64,000 nt of DNA from Halovibrio variabilis (GTDB lineage Bacteria > Pseudomonadota > Gammaproteobacteria > Pseudomonadales > Halomonadaceae): NCBI RefSeq assembly GCF_007991175.1, contig NZ_BJXV01000001.1, positions 310,001 to 374,000 of the forward strand, written 5' to 3'. A program made the position numbers and the translations under genes. Position 1 is the stretch's first letter; each line of letters starts with the position of its first letter. Positions 34,473-43,677 of this stretch are shown here, one piece after another. The notes below the pieces were generated by a model. That model searched no databases. It worked only from the letters and a program-made list of their open reading frames with translations, and was not told where the DNA came from.

Positions 34473-34905
34473 ATGTCTGACGCCCAGCAGGATTTCCGTG
34501 TTGCCCGCGATGACCTGGAGCGCTTTATGGCCGCGGTGCTCGCGGCGGCCGGTGCCGACGCTGCCTCGGTAGCGGCGGTTAACCGGGCCCTGGTGACCGC
34601 CTCGCGCATGGGCATCGACAGTCATTATGTCGACCCCGCGTAGGGTTGGGCATTTTTTCCTAGCCATGAAACCCGATGCGTTTGTAGACGAAGGTACCTT
34701 TGCGCGTGGGTTAGCGGACTATTTAGCCGACCTACGTTCCCAGCCAGCCGCCGAGGGAGCACAGGTAATGGCGCCAGGGGATAGGGAATGGCGCTGCCAG
34801 GCCAAACGCGATGCTGAAGGCATCCCACTTGATGCTGCCAATCAACAGGCCTATGCCGATATCGCTCGACAGTACCAAATAGCCCCGCTCACTCGGCTCG
34901 ATTGA
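34473..34905 (+). pseudogene. Remnant of an Ldh2-family (malate/L-lactate type) dehydrogenase, internally deleted
   Basis: The first 56 codons (ATG 34473 after TAGGAGCGATTG) read LERFMAAVLAAAGADAASVAAV and TASRMGIDSHYV, the N-terminus of the Ldh2 family, then stop at TAG 34641. The family's C-terminus follows in another frame (VGHFFLAMKPDAFVDEG, DREWRCQAKRDAEGIPLD, stop at 34905). Roughly two thirds of the protein, including the NAD-binding part, is absent. Such enzymes reduce 2-keto acids, for example in sugar-acid routes. The deletion plus frame change makes it inactive. Confidence 0.85.
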
Positions 34906-34913
34906 GGTCTGAC

Positions 34914-34949
34914 TGAAGGCTTAGTTGAAGGCTGAGTTGAAGGATAATG
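34914..34949. repeat. Three tandem 12-base units after the Ldh2 remnant
   Basis: TGAAGGCTTAGT, TGAAGGCTGAGT and TGAAGGATAATG follow one another without gaps, starting nine bases after the remnant's stop. Each unit carries a TGA and an AAGG. They lie 56 bases before the GntR start. Confidence 0.75.
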
Positions 34950-35004
34950 GCGAAAAATGCAGTAAAATGGCGGCGAATTTCAGGTTAACCAGGGGTGACT
35001 GCCT

Positions 35005-35727
35005 ATGAGCAGATACCGGATCGAGCGAAAAACGCTGTCCGAACAGGTCGCTGAACAGCTCGAGGCGGAAATTCTCGAGGGGCGGCTAAGTGAAAATGAT
35101 CAACTGCCTTCAGAACGGGAGCTGATGGAGCAGTTTGGCGTGGGCAGACCCGCGGTACGTGAAGCGCTGTTTCACCTCCAGCAGCTGGGTTTAATTGCGA
35201 TCAACAGCGGCACCCGTGCCAGGGTGATTCGTCCCACCGCCGAGGCGGTCATGGCCAGACTTTCCGGGGTCACCCGGCAACTGCTTTCCAAACCCGACGG
35301 CCAGCAGTACTTCCAGGAAGCGCGGGCCATGTTTGAAATATCGCTAGCCCGCTATGCCGCGCACAATGCCAGCGAGGAGGATTTGGGCAGGCTACGCGAT
35401 GCGCTGGCCGATAATCGCGATGCGATTGGCGACGAAGCGCGTTTTAAGCGCTCCGATAACGCCTTTCACGGCGTGCTAGCCAGCATTGGCCGCAACCCGA
35501 TCTTTGATGCCATTCACGTGGCGCTCTCCGAGTGGCTGGATGATCGTCGTGCACTGGTACTGCAGAAAAAAGATGAAGACATCGCCGCCACCGCTGCGCA
35601 TAGCGAAATTATCGCGGCGATTGAATCCCGCGACCCGGATGCGGCCGAGGCCGCCATGCGGCGCCACCTCGACCGTCACTACGGCACTTATATGCAGCTT
35701 AAAAAGCGCCTCTCGGATGCCTCCTAA
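35005..35727 (+). CDS. GntR/FCD regulator, NanR/FadR-like, of the sugar-acid cluster
   Basis: A 240-residue regulator. The winged helix covers about residues 5-72 (LPSERELMEQFGVGRPAVREALFHLQQLGLI, cited as SERELMEQFGVGRPAVREAL), and the FCD domain covers about 95-235, with conserved metal-ligand type residues in RSDNAFHGVLASIGRNP and AAHSEII. AGGGGTGACTGCCT precedes the ATG. It is convergent with the semialdehyde dehydrogenase gene, six bases away. It most likely controls the sugar-acid operons on either side in response to an aldonic or keto-deoxy acid; the target sites are not proven. Confidence 0.87.
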   Translation: MSRYRIERKTLSEQVAEQLEAEILEGRLSENDQLPSERELMEQFGVGRPAVREALFHLQQLGLIAINSGTRARVIRPTAEAVMARLSGVTRQLLSKPDGQQYFQEARAMFEISLARYAAHNASEEDLGRLRDALADNRDAIGDEARFKRSDNAFHGVLASIGRNPIFDAIHVALSEWLDDRRALVLQKKDEDIAATAAHSEIIAAIESRDPDAAEAAMRRHLDRHYGTYMQLKKRLSDAS

Positions 35728-35733
35728 ACAGTC

Positions 35734-37311
35734 CTAGCCCTCGCGTTTGCCGTCGACTAGCCGTGAAACGTTAAAAGGATTGTTGTCCTGCAACGCTTCA
35801 GGCAGTAGGCCCGCGGGTAGGTTCTGGTAGCAGACCGGGCGCAGGAAGCGATAAATCGCCGCGCTGCCCACCGAGGTGGTGCGTGAGTCTGACGTGGCGG
35901 GATACGGACCGCCGTGCACCATGGCGTGGCATACCTCGACGCCGGTAGGCCAGCCGTTAGCCAGAATACGTCCCGCCTTGCGCTCCAGCGTTGGCAGTAG
36001 CTGGCGGGCGCTTTCCAGGTCGCCGTCATCCATCTGCAGCGTAGCGGTTAGTTGGCCTTCCAAGTGCTCAGCAATACGCTGCATTTCATCGCTATCGCGA
36101 CACTCGATCACCAGCGCTGTCGCGCCGAAGACTTCGCTTTGCAGGTCTTCATCGGTTAAGAAATCGCTAGCGCTAGCGACGAAAAGCCCTGGCTGGCAAC
36201 CATGGGGGCTATCACCGGTTTGACCACGAGCGATCTCCTTGACGTTAGACTTGCTCGCCAGTGTTGATACGCCGTTTTGATAGGCGTCGTGAATGCCCGG
36301 CGTGAGCATGGTTTGGGCCGCGCTACCTTTAACGGCCTCGCCAGCCGCTGTCACAAACGCATCCAACTCGGCGCTTTTAATGCCAATCACCAGGCCCGGA
36401 TTGGTACAGAACTGGCCCGCGCCCATGTTCAGCGATCCGACAAAGCCTTCTGCGATTTTGTCACCGCGTGCCTTGAGCGCTTCAGGCAGCAGGAACACCG
36501 GATTGATACTGCTCATCTCGGCGTAGACAGGAATGGGGTCCGGGCGAGCGTGGGCGGTGGCCATCAACGCTGTGCCGCCGCGACGTGAGCCCGTGAAGCC
36601 CACCGCTTTGATGTGCGGATTGGCGACCAATGCCTGGCCGATCTCATTGCCCGAGCCGAACAGTAGCGAAAATACCCCGTCAGGTAAGTCGCACTTGGCA
36701 ACCGCGCGCTGAATGGCGCGTCCGACAAGCTCCGAGGTGCCGGGGTGCGCCGAGTGGCCCTTCACCACCACGGGGCAGCCTGCCGCTAATGCCGAGGCGG
36801 TATCACCCCCCGCGACGCTAAAGGCCAGCGGAAAGTTACTGGCGCCAAACACGGCGACCGGCCCTAACGCAATGTGGCGCTGGCGCAGATCAGTACGAGG
36901 TAGCGGCTGGCGTTCGGGCATTGCCGGGTCGTGGCGCAGGTCTAGCCATTCGCCCGCGCGTACTACCGAGGCGAACAGCCGCAGCTGACCGCAGGTACGC
37001 CCACGCTCACCTTCCAGGCGCGCCTGGGGCAGGCCGGTTTCGGCTACGCCGCGCTCGGTTAGCGCTTCACCAACGGCCTCTATTTCCTCGGCAATGGTTT
37101 CCAAAAAGCGGGCGCGGGTCTCCAGCGAAGTCTCGCGGTAGTGGTCAAACGCCGCTTCAGCAAGCTGGCAGGCTTTGTCCACCTCAACGTGGTTGCCGCC
37201 ACGATAGTTCGGTGCCAGGGCTTCACCCGTGGCAGGGTTGATAGCATAAATCTCGGCTTCTGAGCCGGTGACGGCCTGTTGGCCGATTAGCAGTGAGCCT
37301 TGCAGTGTCAT
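35734..37311 (-). CDS. Alpha-ketoglutarate semialdehyde dehydrogenase (aldehyde dehydrogenase family)
   Basis: A 525-residue NAD(P)-dependent aldehyde dehydrogenase. The catalytic Cys is in [11 protein letters not shown] (about residue 302), the general-base Glu in [11 protein letters not shown] (about 264), and the cofactor loop in [12 protein letters not shown]. Motifs such as [43 protein letters not shown] (cited as [17 protein letters not shown]) mark the ketoglutarate semialdehyde dehydrogenase branch. It makes alpha-ketoglutarate, the last step shared by oxidative D-xylose and L-arabinose (and glucarate) routes. It is the last gene of the dctPQM-araD1 operon, 11 bases after araD1. Confidence 0.9.
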   Translation of the reverse strand: MTLQGSLLIGQQAVTGSEAEIYAINPATGEALAPNYRGGNHVEVDKACQLAEAAFDHYRETSLETRARFLETIAEEIEAVGEALTERGVAETGLPQARLEGERGRTCGQLRLFASVVRAGEWLDLRHDPAMPERQPLPRTDLRQRHIALGPVAVFGASNFPLAFSVAGGDTASALAAGCPVVVKGHSAHPGTSELVGRAIQRAVAKCDLPDGVFSLLFGSGNEIGQALVANPHIKAVGFTGSRRGGTALMATAHARPDPIPVYAEMSSINPVFLLPEALKARGDKIAEGFVGSLNMGAGQFCTNPGLVIGIKSAELDAFVTAAGEAVKGSAAQTMLTPGIHDAYQNGVSTLASKSNVKEIARGQTGDSPHGCQPGLFVASASDFLTDEDLQSEVFGATALVIECRDSDEMQRIAEHLEGQLTATLQMDDGDLESARQLLPTLERKAGRILANGWPTGVEVCHAMVHGGPYPATSDSRTTSVGSAAIYRFLRPVCYQNLPAGLLPEALQDNNPFNVSRLVDGKREG

Positions 37312-37322
37312 GATGGCCTCCC

Positions 37323-38315
37323 TTAAAGCGCGTTAACGTGCGTGGTTTCGAGTTCAGGTTGCACCTGTAGCGTATTGCGTAGTGGCCGACCAAAATCGCC
37401 AAGCGTGATTTCGAAGCGATCCCCTTCGCGTACCTTAATGCCGTCGGCGAAGCTTAAGGTGGCGGTACCGAAGAAGTGCACGTGGACATCGCCAGGACGA
37501 CGAAAGCCCGGATATTTAAAGTGGTGGTATTCAAGGTTTGCGATGCTGTGGGCCATATTGGCTTCACCGGTCAGAAACGGCTTTTCCCACAGCGTTTGAC
37601 CGTCGCGCACAATGCGGCTGGTGCCTTCTAAATGAGCGGGAAGGCTGCCGACCAGCAGTTCTGGGCCAACGCTGCACGCGCGTAGCTTGGAGTGCGCCAG
37701 CCATAGATAGTTGAAACGTTCGGTAACGTGATCGGAAAACTCGTTGCCGATGGCATAGCCGATCCGCCAAGGCGTGCCATCGGATGCGACAACATACAGC
37801 CCGGCCAGCTCGGGCTCTTCACCGGCATCCTCGGCGAAGGCGGGGCTGGGCATCTCTGCTTCCGGCGCGACGATGCAGTCACCATCGCCTTTATAGAACC
37901 ACTCCGGCTGGGCGCCGACCGAGTCAGCGGCGGGTTTGCCGCCCTCGACACCGAGTTTGAACATGCGCATTGAATCCGTTAGCTCGGTCTCAGCGACTTG
38001 GGTTTTCGCGTGCATGGCTGAGCGGGTGTCGGCACTGCCTAAGTGGGTCAACCCGGTACCGGTTACCAGGCAGTGAGCAGGGTCGGGATGGGTAAGGGGT
38101 GGTAGCAAGCGGCGCTCATCAACCAGCTCTTGATAATCAATGAGCCTGTCTTCTAAGCGGGATGTAATGGCATCTTCAAGCGACTCCCCCGTGTTGATAG
38201 CCGCCTGAGCCAACGCGTAGGTGCCGCCGTCAATGGTAATGGGGCGAACTGCGTCGGCGCTTTCCACCAGGGCCACTCTCAGTCGGCGCTGGTCAAGGTA
38301 CTGAATCAACCGCAT
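37323..38315 (-). CDS. AraD1/GguC family protein (FAH-like fold)
   Basis: A 330-residue protein of the family annotated as AraD1 or GguC. Identifying stretches are [44 protein letters not shown] ([18 protein letters not shown]), [15 protein letters not shown] and [21 protein letters not shown]. The C-terminal half has the fumarylacetoacetate hydrolase fold. Such genes occur with pentose transport and oxidation genes, and the protein is a plausible 2-keto-3-deoxy-pentonate dehydratase or hydrolase, but I know of no firm assignment. Two adjacent ATGs exist; the one at 38315 is better spaced from AAGGAGATC. Confidence 0.8.
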   Translation of the reverse strand: MRLIQYLDQRRLRVALVESADAVRPITIDGGTYALAQAAINTGESLEDAITSRLEDRLIDYQELVDERRLLPPLTHPDPAHCLVTGTGLTHLGSADTRSAMHAKTQVAETELTDSMRMFKLGVEGGKPAADSVGAQPEWFYKGDGDCIVAPEAEMPSPAFAEDAGEEPELAGLYVVASDGTPWRIGYAIGNEFSDHVTERFNYLWLAHSKLRACSVGPELLVGSLPAHLEGTSRIVRDGQTLWEKPFLTGEANMAHSIANLEYHHFKYPGFRRPGDVHVHFFGTATLSFADGIKVREGDRFEITLGDFGRPLRNTLQVQPELETTHVNAL

Positions 38316-38352
38316 CATGATCTCCTTGTTGTAGTGATAGTAAGGGTTGTCA

Positions 38353-39636
38353 TTAATTGCCTCTCACGTCAGTGAGGTCAGGTAACCAAGTCACAATGCC
38401 GGGGAAGGCAATCAGGATGACCAGCACCACTAGCAAAGTAGCGTAGTAGGGCAGCATGGCCTTAACCAGCTGTTCCATAGAGACTTTGCCGACCCCGCAG
38501 CCGACATACAGGCAGGTGCCTACGGGCGGTGTCAAAAGACCGATGCCAAGAATAAACGCCATCAGCACGCCGAAGTAGACGGGGTCGACGCCTACTGAGG
38601 TGACAATGGGCGTTAGCATCGGTGCCATGATCACCATAGCGGGGGTCAGGTCCATCACAAACCCCACTAGCAGCAGTAAGCCCGCGACAATTAGCAGCAA
38701 CAGGAAAGGATCTTGGGTGATCGCCTGGACTTGGGTAACCAGCGTCTGCGGCACCATATTAATGGTTAAAAACCACGCAATAACGGTCGCGAATGCCAGC
38801 AGTAGCAAGACCATGCCCGTCAAGCGGGCGGTGCGAATCAGCATGCCCCAGAGTGCCGTAATCTTGAATTCGCGGTAGACCACCAGCGAGATGAACAGCG
38901 AGTAAAGTAACGCCGCCACAGCGGCCTCGGTAGCAGTGAATATACCGCCAATAATGCCGCCGATGACGAGTACCGGCAGTACCAACGCCAGCCATGCCGC
39001 TTTGAACGCCTGCCATAAAACATCGAAACGGAATTTGCGCGTCTGCCCGGCGTGGCCGATGGTCGCCATGATGAAGGTTGTTGTCATTAAGCCAAAACCG
39101 ATCAATATGCCCGGCACGATGCCCGCAATAAACAGCCGACTAATCGACGTTTCGGTCACAATGCCATAGAGAATCAGCGGAATAGAGGGCGGAATGATAA
39201 TGCCGATCACCGACGAGACGGTGTTGATCGCCGTGGCTTGCGGGGCGGTGTAGCCCTGCTTGGTCATTGAGGGAATCATCATCGCGCCGGTCGCTGCGGT
39301 GTCGGCGACGGCAGAGCCGCTAATGCCGCCGAAGAACATTGAGCCGGTAATTGCTACCTGGCCGAGGCCGCCGCGCACAAAGCCGACCAGCGCTCCCGCA
39401 AGCTCCATCAGCCGGCGGGCGATGCCGCCGTTGCTCATCACCTCCCCGACCAGAATAAAGAACGGGATTGCCAGCAGCGGAAAGCTGTTAACGCCGCGAA
39501 TCGACTGCTCAATCAATATCGAGAGCGGTATGTCAGAAAGTACCGCCATCACCACGGCGACGATGCCCAGGCCAAAGGCAATGGGCAGGCCTAGCGCTAG
39601 CGAAGCGAATAGAATGCCGAGAAAAATCCATAGCAT
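38353..39636 (-). CDS. TRAP transporter large membrane subunit (DctM type), sugar-acid cluster
   Basis: A 427-residue polytopic protein with about 12 helices. It has DctM motifs: PIAFGLGIVAVV in helix 1, GGISGSAVADTAATGAMMIPSM and IIGIIIPPSIPLILYGIVTETS. It forms the transport channel with the DctQ subunit encoded three bases upstream. The ligand is unknown. Being in one operon with AraD1 and the semialdehyde dehydrogenase, it probably imports an aldonic or uronic acid such as xylonate, arabonate or a hexarate. This is inference. Confidence 0.92.
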   Translation of the reverse strand: MLWIFLGILFASLALGLPIAFGLGIVAVVMAVLSDIPLSILIEQSIRGVNSFPLLAIPFFILVGEVMSNGGIARRLMELAGALVGFVRGGLGQVAITGSMFFGGISGSAVADTAATGAMMIPSMTKQGYTAPQATAINTVSSVIGIIIPPSIPLILYGIVTETSISRLFIAGIVPGILIGFGLMTTTFIMATIGHAGQTRKFRFDVLWQAFKAAWLALVLPVLVIGGIIGGIFTATEAAVAALLYSLFISLVVYREFKITALWGMLIRTARLTGMVLLLLAFATVIAWFLTINMVPQTLVTQVQAITQDPFLLLLIVAGLLLLVGFVMDLTPAMVIMAPMLTPIVTSVGVDPVYFGVLMAFILGIGLLTPPVGTCLYVGCGVGKVSMEQLVKAMLPYYATLLVVLVILIAFPGIVTWLPDLTDVRGN

Positions 39637-39639
39637 GGT

Positions 39640-40233
39640 CTAGCGGCCTCCATCGGATGATGTCGTAACATCAGGCGAGCGTATCTGTTGAATACTTTGC
39701 CAAGCGCGCCAAATCGCCACCGCGCCGATAAAGATGGCGCAGAGCACGAGCGAGACGTTGACGAAGCTCCAGGGCACGTTGAGGATCGCAGTGCGACCGG
39801 AAGCGCGTGAAATCACCAAAAATCCTCCCCAGATGATGACCCCCATCAACCCGGTGATAATCAGGTGCTGGATCAGGTACAACGTATGGGCCGCACGCGG
39901 CTTTAGCCGCCGTACAAGGATATCCACGGCAATGTGTTCAAAACGGGCGAAGGCGGCAGCGGCACCGATAAAAATCAGCCAGATAAACAGCATGCGGGCC
40001 AGCTCATCGGCCCAGGGCACAGAATTATTAAGCAACGAGCGACCAATGACGTTGGCTGATACTGAGACGATCAGCGCCACCAGCAAGGCGGCGATAATGT
40101 GCTCCATGGCCAGCGTTAACCAACGAAATAGCGCAGGGCCCCGGCGCTCCTCAGTGTCGATCTCTAACGGTTTGCGCTGGGGATCGTCGAGAAATGCCGC
40201 GGTATCCGGAAGGGGGGTATTGGGAGTGTCCAT
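39640..40233 (-). CDS. TRAP transporter small membrane subunit (DctQ type), sugar-acid cluster
   Basis: A 197-residue protein with four helices, intact here in contrast to the malonate dctQ. The conserved features are VNVIGRSLLNNSVPWADELARMLFIWLIFIGAAAAF (cited as VPWADELARMLFIWLIF) and HIAVDILVRRL. The N-terminal 30 residues are a hydrophilic extension. It ends three bases before dctM. Two hairpins separate it from the dctP gene, so membrane subunits should be made in smaller amounts than the receptor. Confidence 0.9.
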   Translation of the reverse strand: MDTPNTPLPDTAAFLDDPQRKPLEIDTEERRGPALFRWLTLAMEHIIAALLVALIVSVSANVIGRSLLNNSVPWADELARMLFIWLIFIGAAAAFARFEHIAVDILVRRLKPRAAHTLYLIQHLIITGLMGVIIWGGFLVISRASGRTAILNVPWSFVNVSLVLCAIFIGAVAIWRAWQSIQQIRSPDVTTSSDGGR

Positions 40234-40259
40234 AAGCGCTCCGAAGAGACGAATAAGAT

Positions 40260-40283
40260 GGCAAGAGGCGCCTGCCTCTTGCC
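40260..40283 (-). other. Perfect hairpin between dctP and dctQ
   Basis: GGCAAGAGGC and GCCTCTTGCC form a perfect ten-pair stem around a four-base loop (GCCT). No T-run follows on the minus strand, so it more likely blocks exonucleases or lowers read-through than terminates. Confidence 0.75.
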
Positions 40284-40324
40284 TGGTCTATTAATACGGC
40301 CTGTCGATGCAGCCTATTTAATAA

Positions 40325-40346
40325 AAGCGCGGCTACCGCAAGCCGC
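40325..40346 (-). terminator. Terminator-like hairpin directly after dctP
   Basis: On the minus strand, immediately after the dctP stop, GCGGCT and AGCCGC pair around TGCGGT, and GCTTTTATT follows. The stem is short (six pairs), so termination should be partial, which fits receptor-biased expression. Confidence 0.5.
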
Positions 40347-41438
40347 TTACTCTGCCATCGTCGATTCGACAATTTGCTGAATTTCAGCGACCAAATCTTC
40401 GCCAATGCGCGGGGCCCACTCGTCATAAACGGGCTGCACGGCTTCTTGGAAGGCGGCAATTTGGTCGTCATTAAGGCGGGTAATTTGCATACCGCGCTCT
40501 TCAAGCTGATTGCGTGCCCAGTCGTCGTATTCAGTGGCCAGCTGGATCTCGTAGGCGGCTGCCGCGCGGGCGGCTTCTTCCACGAGTTCCTGGTAGGCCG
40601 GATCAAGGCGATCCCAGGTACGTTCGGACATCATGATAATAAAGGGGGTATAAACGTGGCGTGTTTCGGAGCCGTAATCCTGCACTTCATGAAAATTGGA
40701 GGTCAGTATGGTGCTCCAAGGGTTTTCCTGGCCGTCGATAACCCCTTGCTCCATGGCCGAAAATACCTCGCCAAATGCCATCGGCGTTGGGTTGGCACCC
40801 AATGCTTCCCAGATGCTCAGCTGCACGGGGTTTTCCATGGTACGAATGGTCAGGCCGCCAACGTCTAATCCCGCCACATCCTCAGGCGACTCAACGGGTC
40901 GCACGCTATTGGTGAGTTGGCGGTAGCCGTTTTCATGATAGGCGAAGGCCTTAATACCGGTCCCGTCGAACTTGTCGAGCAGGTCCAGGGCAACATCGCT
41001 TTCTAGCACCGCCATGGCGGCTTCACGGGTAGGAAACAGGAACGGCAGGTCGAAAACGGCAAGCTCATCTACGTAGCTGGTCGCAGGCGAGGTAGAGGGA
41101 ATGGTCATATCCAGGGTCCCCGTTTGTAGCATCTCCATCATTTGCGCATCGTCGCCCAGCTGACTGTTAGGAAATACATCAACCGTCAGCCGCCCTTCGG
41201 TGCGCTCGGAAAGGATGTCACCGAAATACTGAGTAGAGATATACAGCGGTGAGGACTCGGCTAAGCCAAGACCCACACGGATATTATGCGAACCAAGATC
41301 CTCGGTGATGACATCACCCTCGATCTCTGGTGGATCGGATAGATCAGGCGTTTGCGCGTAAACGGCCGTTGAGCTTAACAGTGTGGTGCCGGTCATTATC
41401 CCGGTCATTAACAGCGTATGCTTCCAACGATAATTCAT
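40347..41438 (-). CDS. TRAP transporter substrate-binding protein (DctP type), sugar-acid cluster
   Basis: A 363-residue periplasmic receptor. The signal peptide ends near residue 29 (TTLLSSTAVYAQ). The mature start carries a low-complexity DLSDPPEIEGDVITED stretch before the usual NIRVGLGLAESSPLYISTQYFGDIL. The DctP-type ligand Arg/Asn region is visible in LGANPTPMAFGEVFSAMEQGVIDGQENPWSTI (cited as PTPMAFGEVFSAMEQGVIDGQENP). PMAFGEVF-type receptors often bind sugar acids such as galacturonate or gluconate. It is the first gene of the operon ending in the semialdehyde dehydrogenase. Confidence 0.92.
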   Translation of the reverse strand: MNYRWKHTLLMTGIMTGTTLLSSTAVYAQTPDLSDPPEIEGDVITEDLGSHNIRVGLGLAESSPLYISTQYFGDILSERTEGRLTVDVFPNSQLGDDAQMMEMLQTGTLDMTIPSTSPATSYVDELAVFDLPFLFPTREAAMAVLESDVALDLLDKFDGTGIKAFAYHENGYRQLTNSVRPVESPEDVAGLDVGGLTIRTMENPVQLSIWEALGANPTPMAFGEVFSAMEQGVIDGQENPWSTILTSNFHEVQDYGSETRHVYTPFIIMMSERTWDRLDPAYQELVEEAARAAAAYEIQLATEYDDWARNQLEERGMQITRLNDDQIAAFQEAVQPVYDEWAPRIGEDLVAEIQQIVESTMAE

Positions 41439-41818
41439 AGTGATCGCTCTCCTGGCGTGCTGTAGATCGCTACGCTAAGGGTGTCTTCTCAGCGAACTAC
41501 TCATTGAGCTACTCAGCGAACTACAGCAGGTCGTGTGTTGTTTTTGTATGTGTGCGGAACTGTCCTGTCGAGGAAAGTACCGCAATGCCCAGCTAAATGT
41601 CTAACGTTTCGGTCGTATGTTCAACATATACTTTTGTATGTGTCGACGTTGTCGAGAAGAAGGCGTACCGTTTTAGGACTGTCTTATGCGCAAAGCTCTA
41701 TGCACAAAGCCCTATGCGCAATCAGTAGGCGATTAAAACGATAATGTTGGCGGCGTGGTTTTAGTGGTTGAGGCACGCCTTCTTTCCCTTGCATTTACTT
41801 TAGGCGTGGAGTGGCACC
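41439..41818. promoter_or_regulatory. Divergent promoter region between TRAP dctP and xylD-like gene
   Basis: This 380-base AT-rich gap contains no gene. It holds TTTTGTATGTGT twice, at 41542-41553 and 41632-41643, exactly 90 bases apart. A perfect 13-base palindrome, TATGTTCAACATA, lies at 41616-41628. The spacing, close to a whole number of helical turns, suggests a repressor that could bind both sites on one DNA face or loop the region. The FCD regulator at 35005 is the nearest candidate. Confidence 0.55.
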
Positions 41819-43621
41819 ATGGCCAATTTTCAGCGAATAACTCCCGATCAGTTGCGTTCACGTTATTGGTTCGATAATCCTGATCACCCCGGTACGACGG
41901 CGCTATGCATTGAGCGCTACCTTAATTACGGCATCACCCTGGATGAACTAACCAGCGGTAAGCCGATTATCGGTATCTGCCAGTCAGGCTCTGATTTAAC
42001 CCCGTGTAACCGCCACCATATTGAGCTGGTTAAACGGGTTAAAGACGGCATTCGCGCCGCGGGCGGCGTGCCGTTTGAATTCCCCATGCACCCTATTCAC
42101 GAGAACGTACGCAGGCCCACCGCCGCACTGGACCGGAACCTGGCCTATTTGGGCATCGTGGAAGTGCTGCATGGCTACCCGTTAGACGGTGTGGTATTGA
42201 CCACCGGCTGCGATAAAACCACCCCGGCGGCGCTGATGGCGGCGGCAACGGTGAATATTCCCGCTATCGTGCTGTCCGGGGGGCCGATGCTAAACGGCTG
42301 GCGCGGCGCTGAGCGAGTCGGCTCGGGCACGATTATCTGGGAGCTTCGTAAGCGCCTGGCGGCGGGGGATATCGACTACGCGGAGTTCCTCTCCCGTGCC
42401 AGTGATTCTGCGCCCTCAATTGGCCACTGCAACACCATGGGTACCGCTTCCACCATGAACTCCATGGCCGAAGTGCTGGGCATGAGCCTGCCGGGCTCGG
42501 CGGTGATTCCCGCACCCTATAAAGAGCGCGCGATGGTGGCCTACGACACCGGTACGCGGATCGTCGATATGGTCTGGGAGGATGTTAGGCCGCTGGATAT
42601 TCTGACCCGTGAAGCGTTTGAGAACGCCATTGTGGCCTGCTCGGCGCTGGGCGGCTCCTCTAACGCGCCGGTACACATCAACGCCATTGCCCGCCATTCG
42701 GGCATTGAAATCGATAACGATGACTGGCAGCGCCTGGGTCATGAGATTCCGCTACTGGCCAACGTCATGCCCGCTGGGGCCTTCCTGTGTGAAGAGTTCT
42801 ACCGCGCCGGGGGCGTGCCGGCGATCCTCCATGAGTTACAAACGGCGGGTAAGCTGCATAGCGATGCGTTGACGGTGAATGGACGCTCCATAGGCGATAA
42901 CCTGCAAGGCCGTGAAACCCAGGATGCCGATGTGATTTGCCGCTATAACGATCCACTGGTGAACCACGCGGGCTTCCTCAATCTCAAGGGCAATCTATTC
43001 GATTCGGCGTTGATGAAAACCAGCGTGATCTCTCGGGACTTCCGCGAGCGCTTTCTGAACGATCCTGACGACCCGGAAGCGTTTGAAGGCAAGGTGGTGG
43101 TGTTTGATGGCTCGGAGGATTACCACGCGCGTATTGATGACCCGACGTTGAACATTGATGCACGCACCATCCTGGTAATGCGCGGAGCGGGCCCGGTAGG
43201 GCACCCCGGCGGTGCCGAAGTGGTCAATATGCAGCCACCGGAGGCGTTGATCAAACAGGGGATCGAATCGCTGCCGTGCCTGGGAGATGGCCGCCAATCG
43301 GGCACCTCCGGCTCGCCGTCGATTCTCAATGCATCGCCTGAAGCAGCGACGGGCGGCGGCTTGGCGCTGCTGGAGAGCGGCGACCGGCTGCGGGTCGATC
43401 TCAAACGGGGCGAGGTGAAACTACTGATTGATACCAGTGAGTTGGAGGCGCGTCGTGAGCGCTTGGCCCAGCAGGGTGGCTACCGCTACCCAGGCCACCA
43501 GACGCCCTGGCAGGAGATTCAGCGCACGATGGTTGAGCCGCTGGATCGTGGCATGACCTTGGAGCCCGCTACCAAGTACCGCGATGTGGCTCGCCAGCAT
43601 CCGCCCAGGGACAATCACTAA
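41819..43621 (+). CDS. xylD: D-xylonate dehydratase-like enzyme (IlvD/Edd family)
   Basis: A 600-residue iron-sulfur dehydratase. Cluster cysteines are in [26 protein letters not shown] and [14 protein letters not shown]. The opening [27 protein letters not shown], and later GGPMLNGW and [22 protein letters not shown], closely follow Caulobacter XylD, which turns D-xylonate into 2-keto-3-deoxy-D-xylonate. Some relatives prefer other pentonates. GTGGAGTGGC precedes the ATG. It diverges from the TRAP operon across a 380-base regulatory gap, and an exporter gene follows after an unusual tandem repeat. Confidence 0.88.
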   Translation: MANFQRITPDQLRSRYWFDNPDHPGTTALCIERYLNYGITLDELTSGKPIIGICQSGSDLTPCNRHHIELVKRVKDGIRAAGGVPFEFPMHPIHENVRRPTAALDRNLAYLGIVEVLHGYPLDGVVLTTGCDKTTPAALMAAATVNIPAIVLSGGPMLNGWRGAERVGSGTIIWELRKRLAAGDIDYAEFLSRASDSAPSIGHCNTMGTASTMNSMAEVLGMSLPGSAVIPAPYKERAMVAYDTGTRIVDMVWEDVRPLDILTREAFENAIVACSALGGSSNAPVHINAIARHSGIEIDNDDWQRLGHEIPLLANVMPAGAFLCEEFYRAGGVPAILHELQTAGKLHSDALTVNGRSIGDNLQGRETQDADVICRYNDPLVNHAGFLNLKGNLFDSALMKTSVISRDFRERFLNDPDDPEAFEGKVVVFDGSEDYHARIDDPTLNIDARTILVMRGAGPVGHPGGAEVVNMQPPEALIKQGIESLPCLGDGRQSGTSGSPSILNASPEAATGGGLALLESGDRLRVDLKRGEVKLLIDTSELEARRERLAQQGGYRYPGHQTPWQEIQRTMVEPLDRGMTLEPATKYRDVARQHPPRDNH

Positions 43622-43677
43622 GGACAGTCATTAAGGACAGCCTTTAAGAACAATCATTATAAAGGATAATCACTGAT
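43608..43677. repeat. Five tandem 13-16-base units from the xylD stop to the EamA start
   Basis: The units read GGGACAATCACTA, AGGACAGTCATTA, AGGACAGCCTTTA, AGAACAATCATTATA and AAGGATAATCACTGAT, without gaps. The first contains the last xylD codons, and the last ends right at the EamA ATG. Most units carry an AGGA-like sequence and a stop triplet. Confidence 0.8.

Noticed and set aside
41535..41744. A 69-codon frame in the gap before the xylD-like gene
   Set aside because: The translation is Arg/Ser/Cys-rich with no family pattern, and it overlaps the repeats and palindrome that look regulatory.
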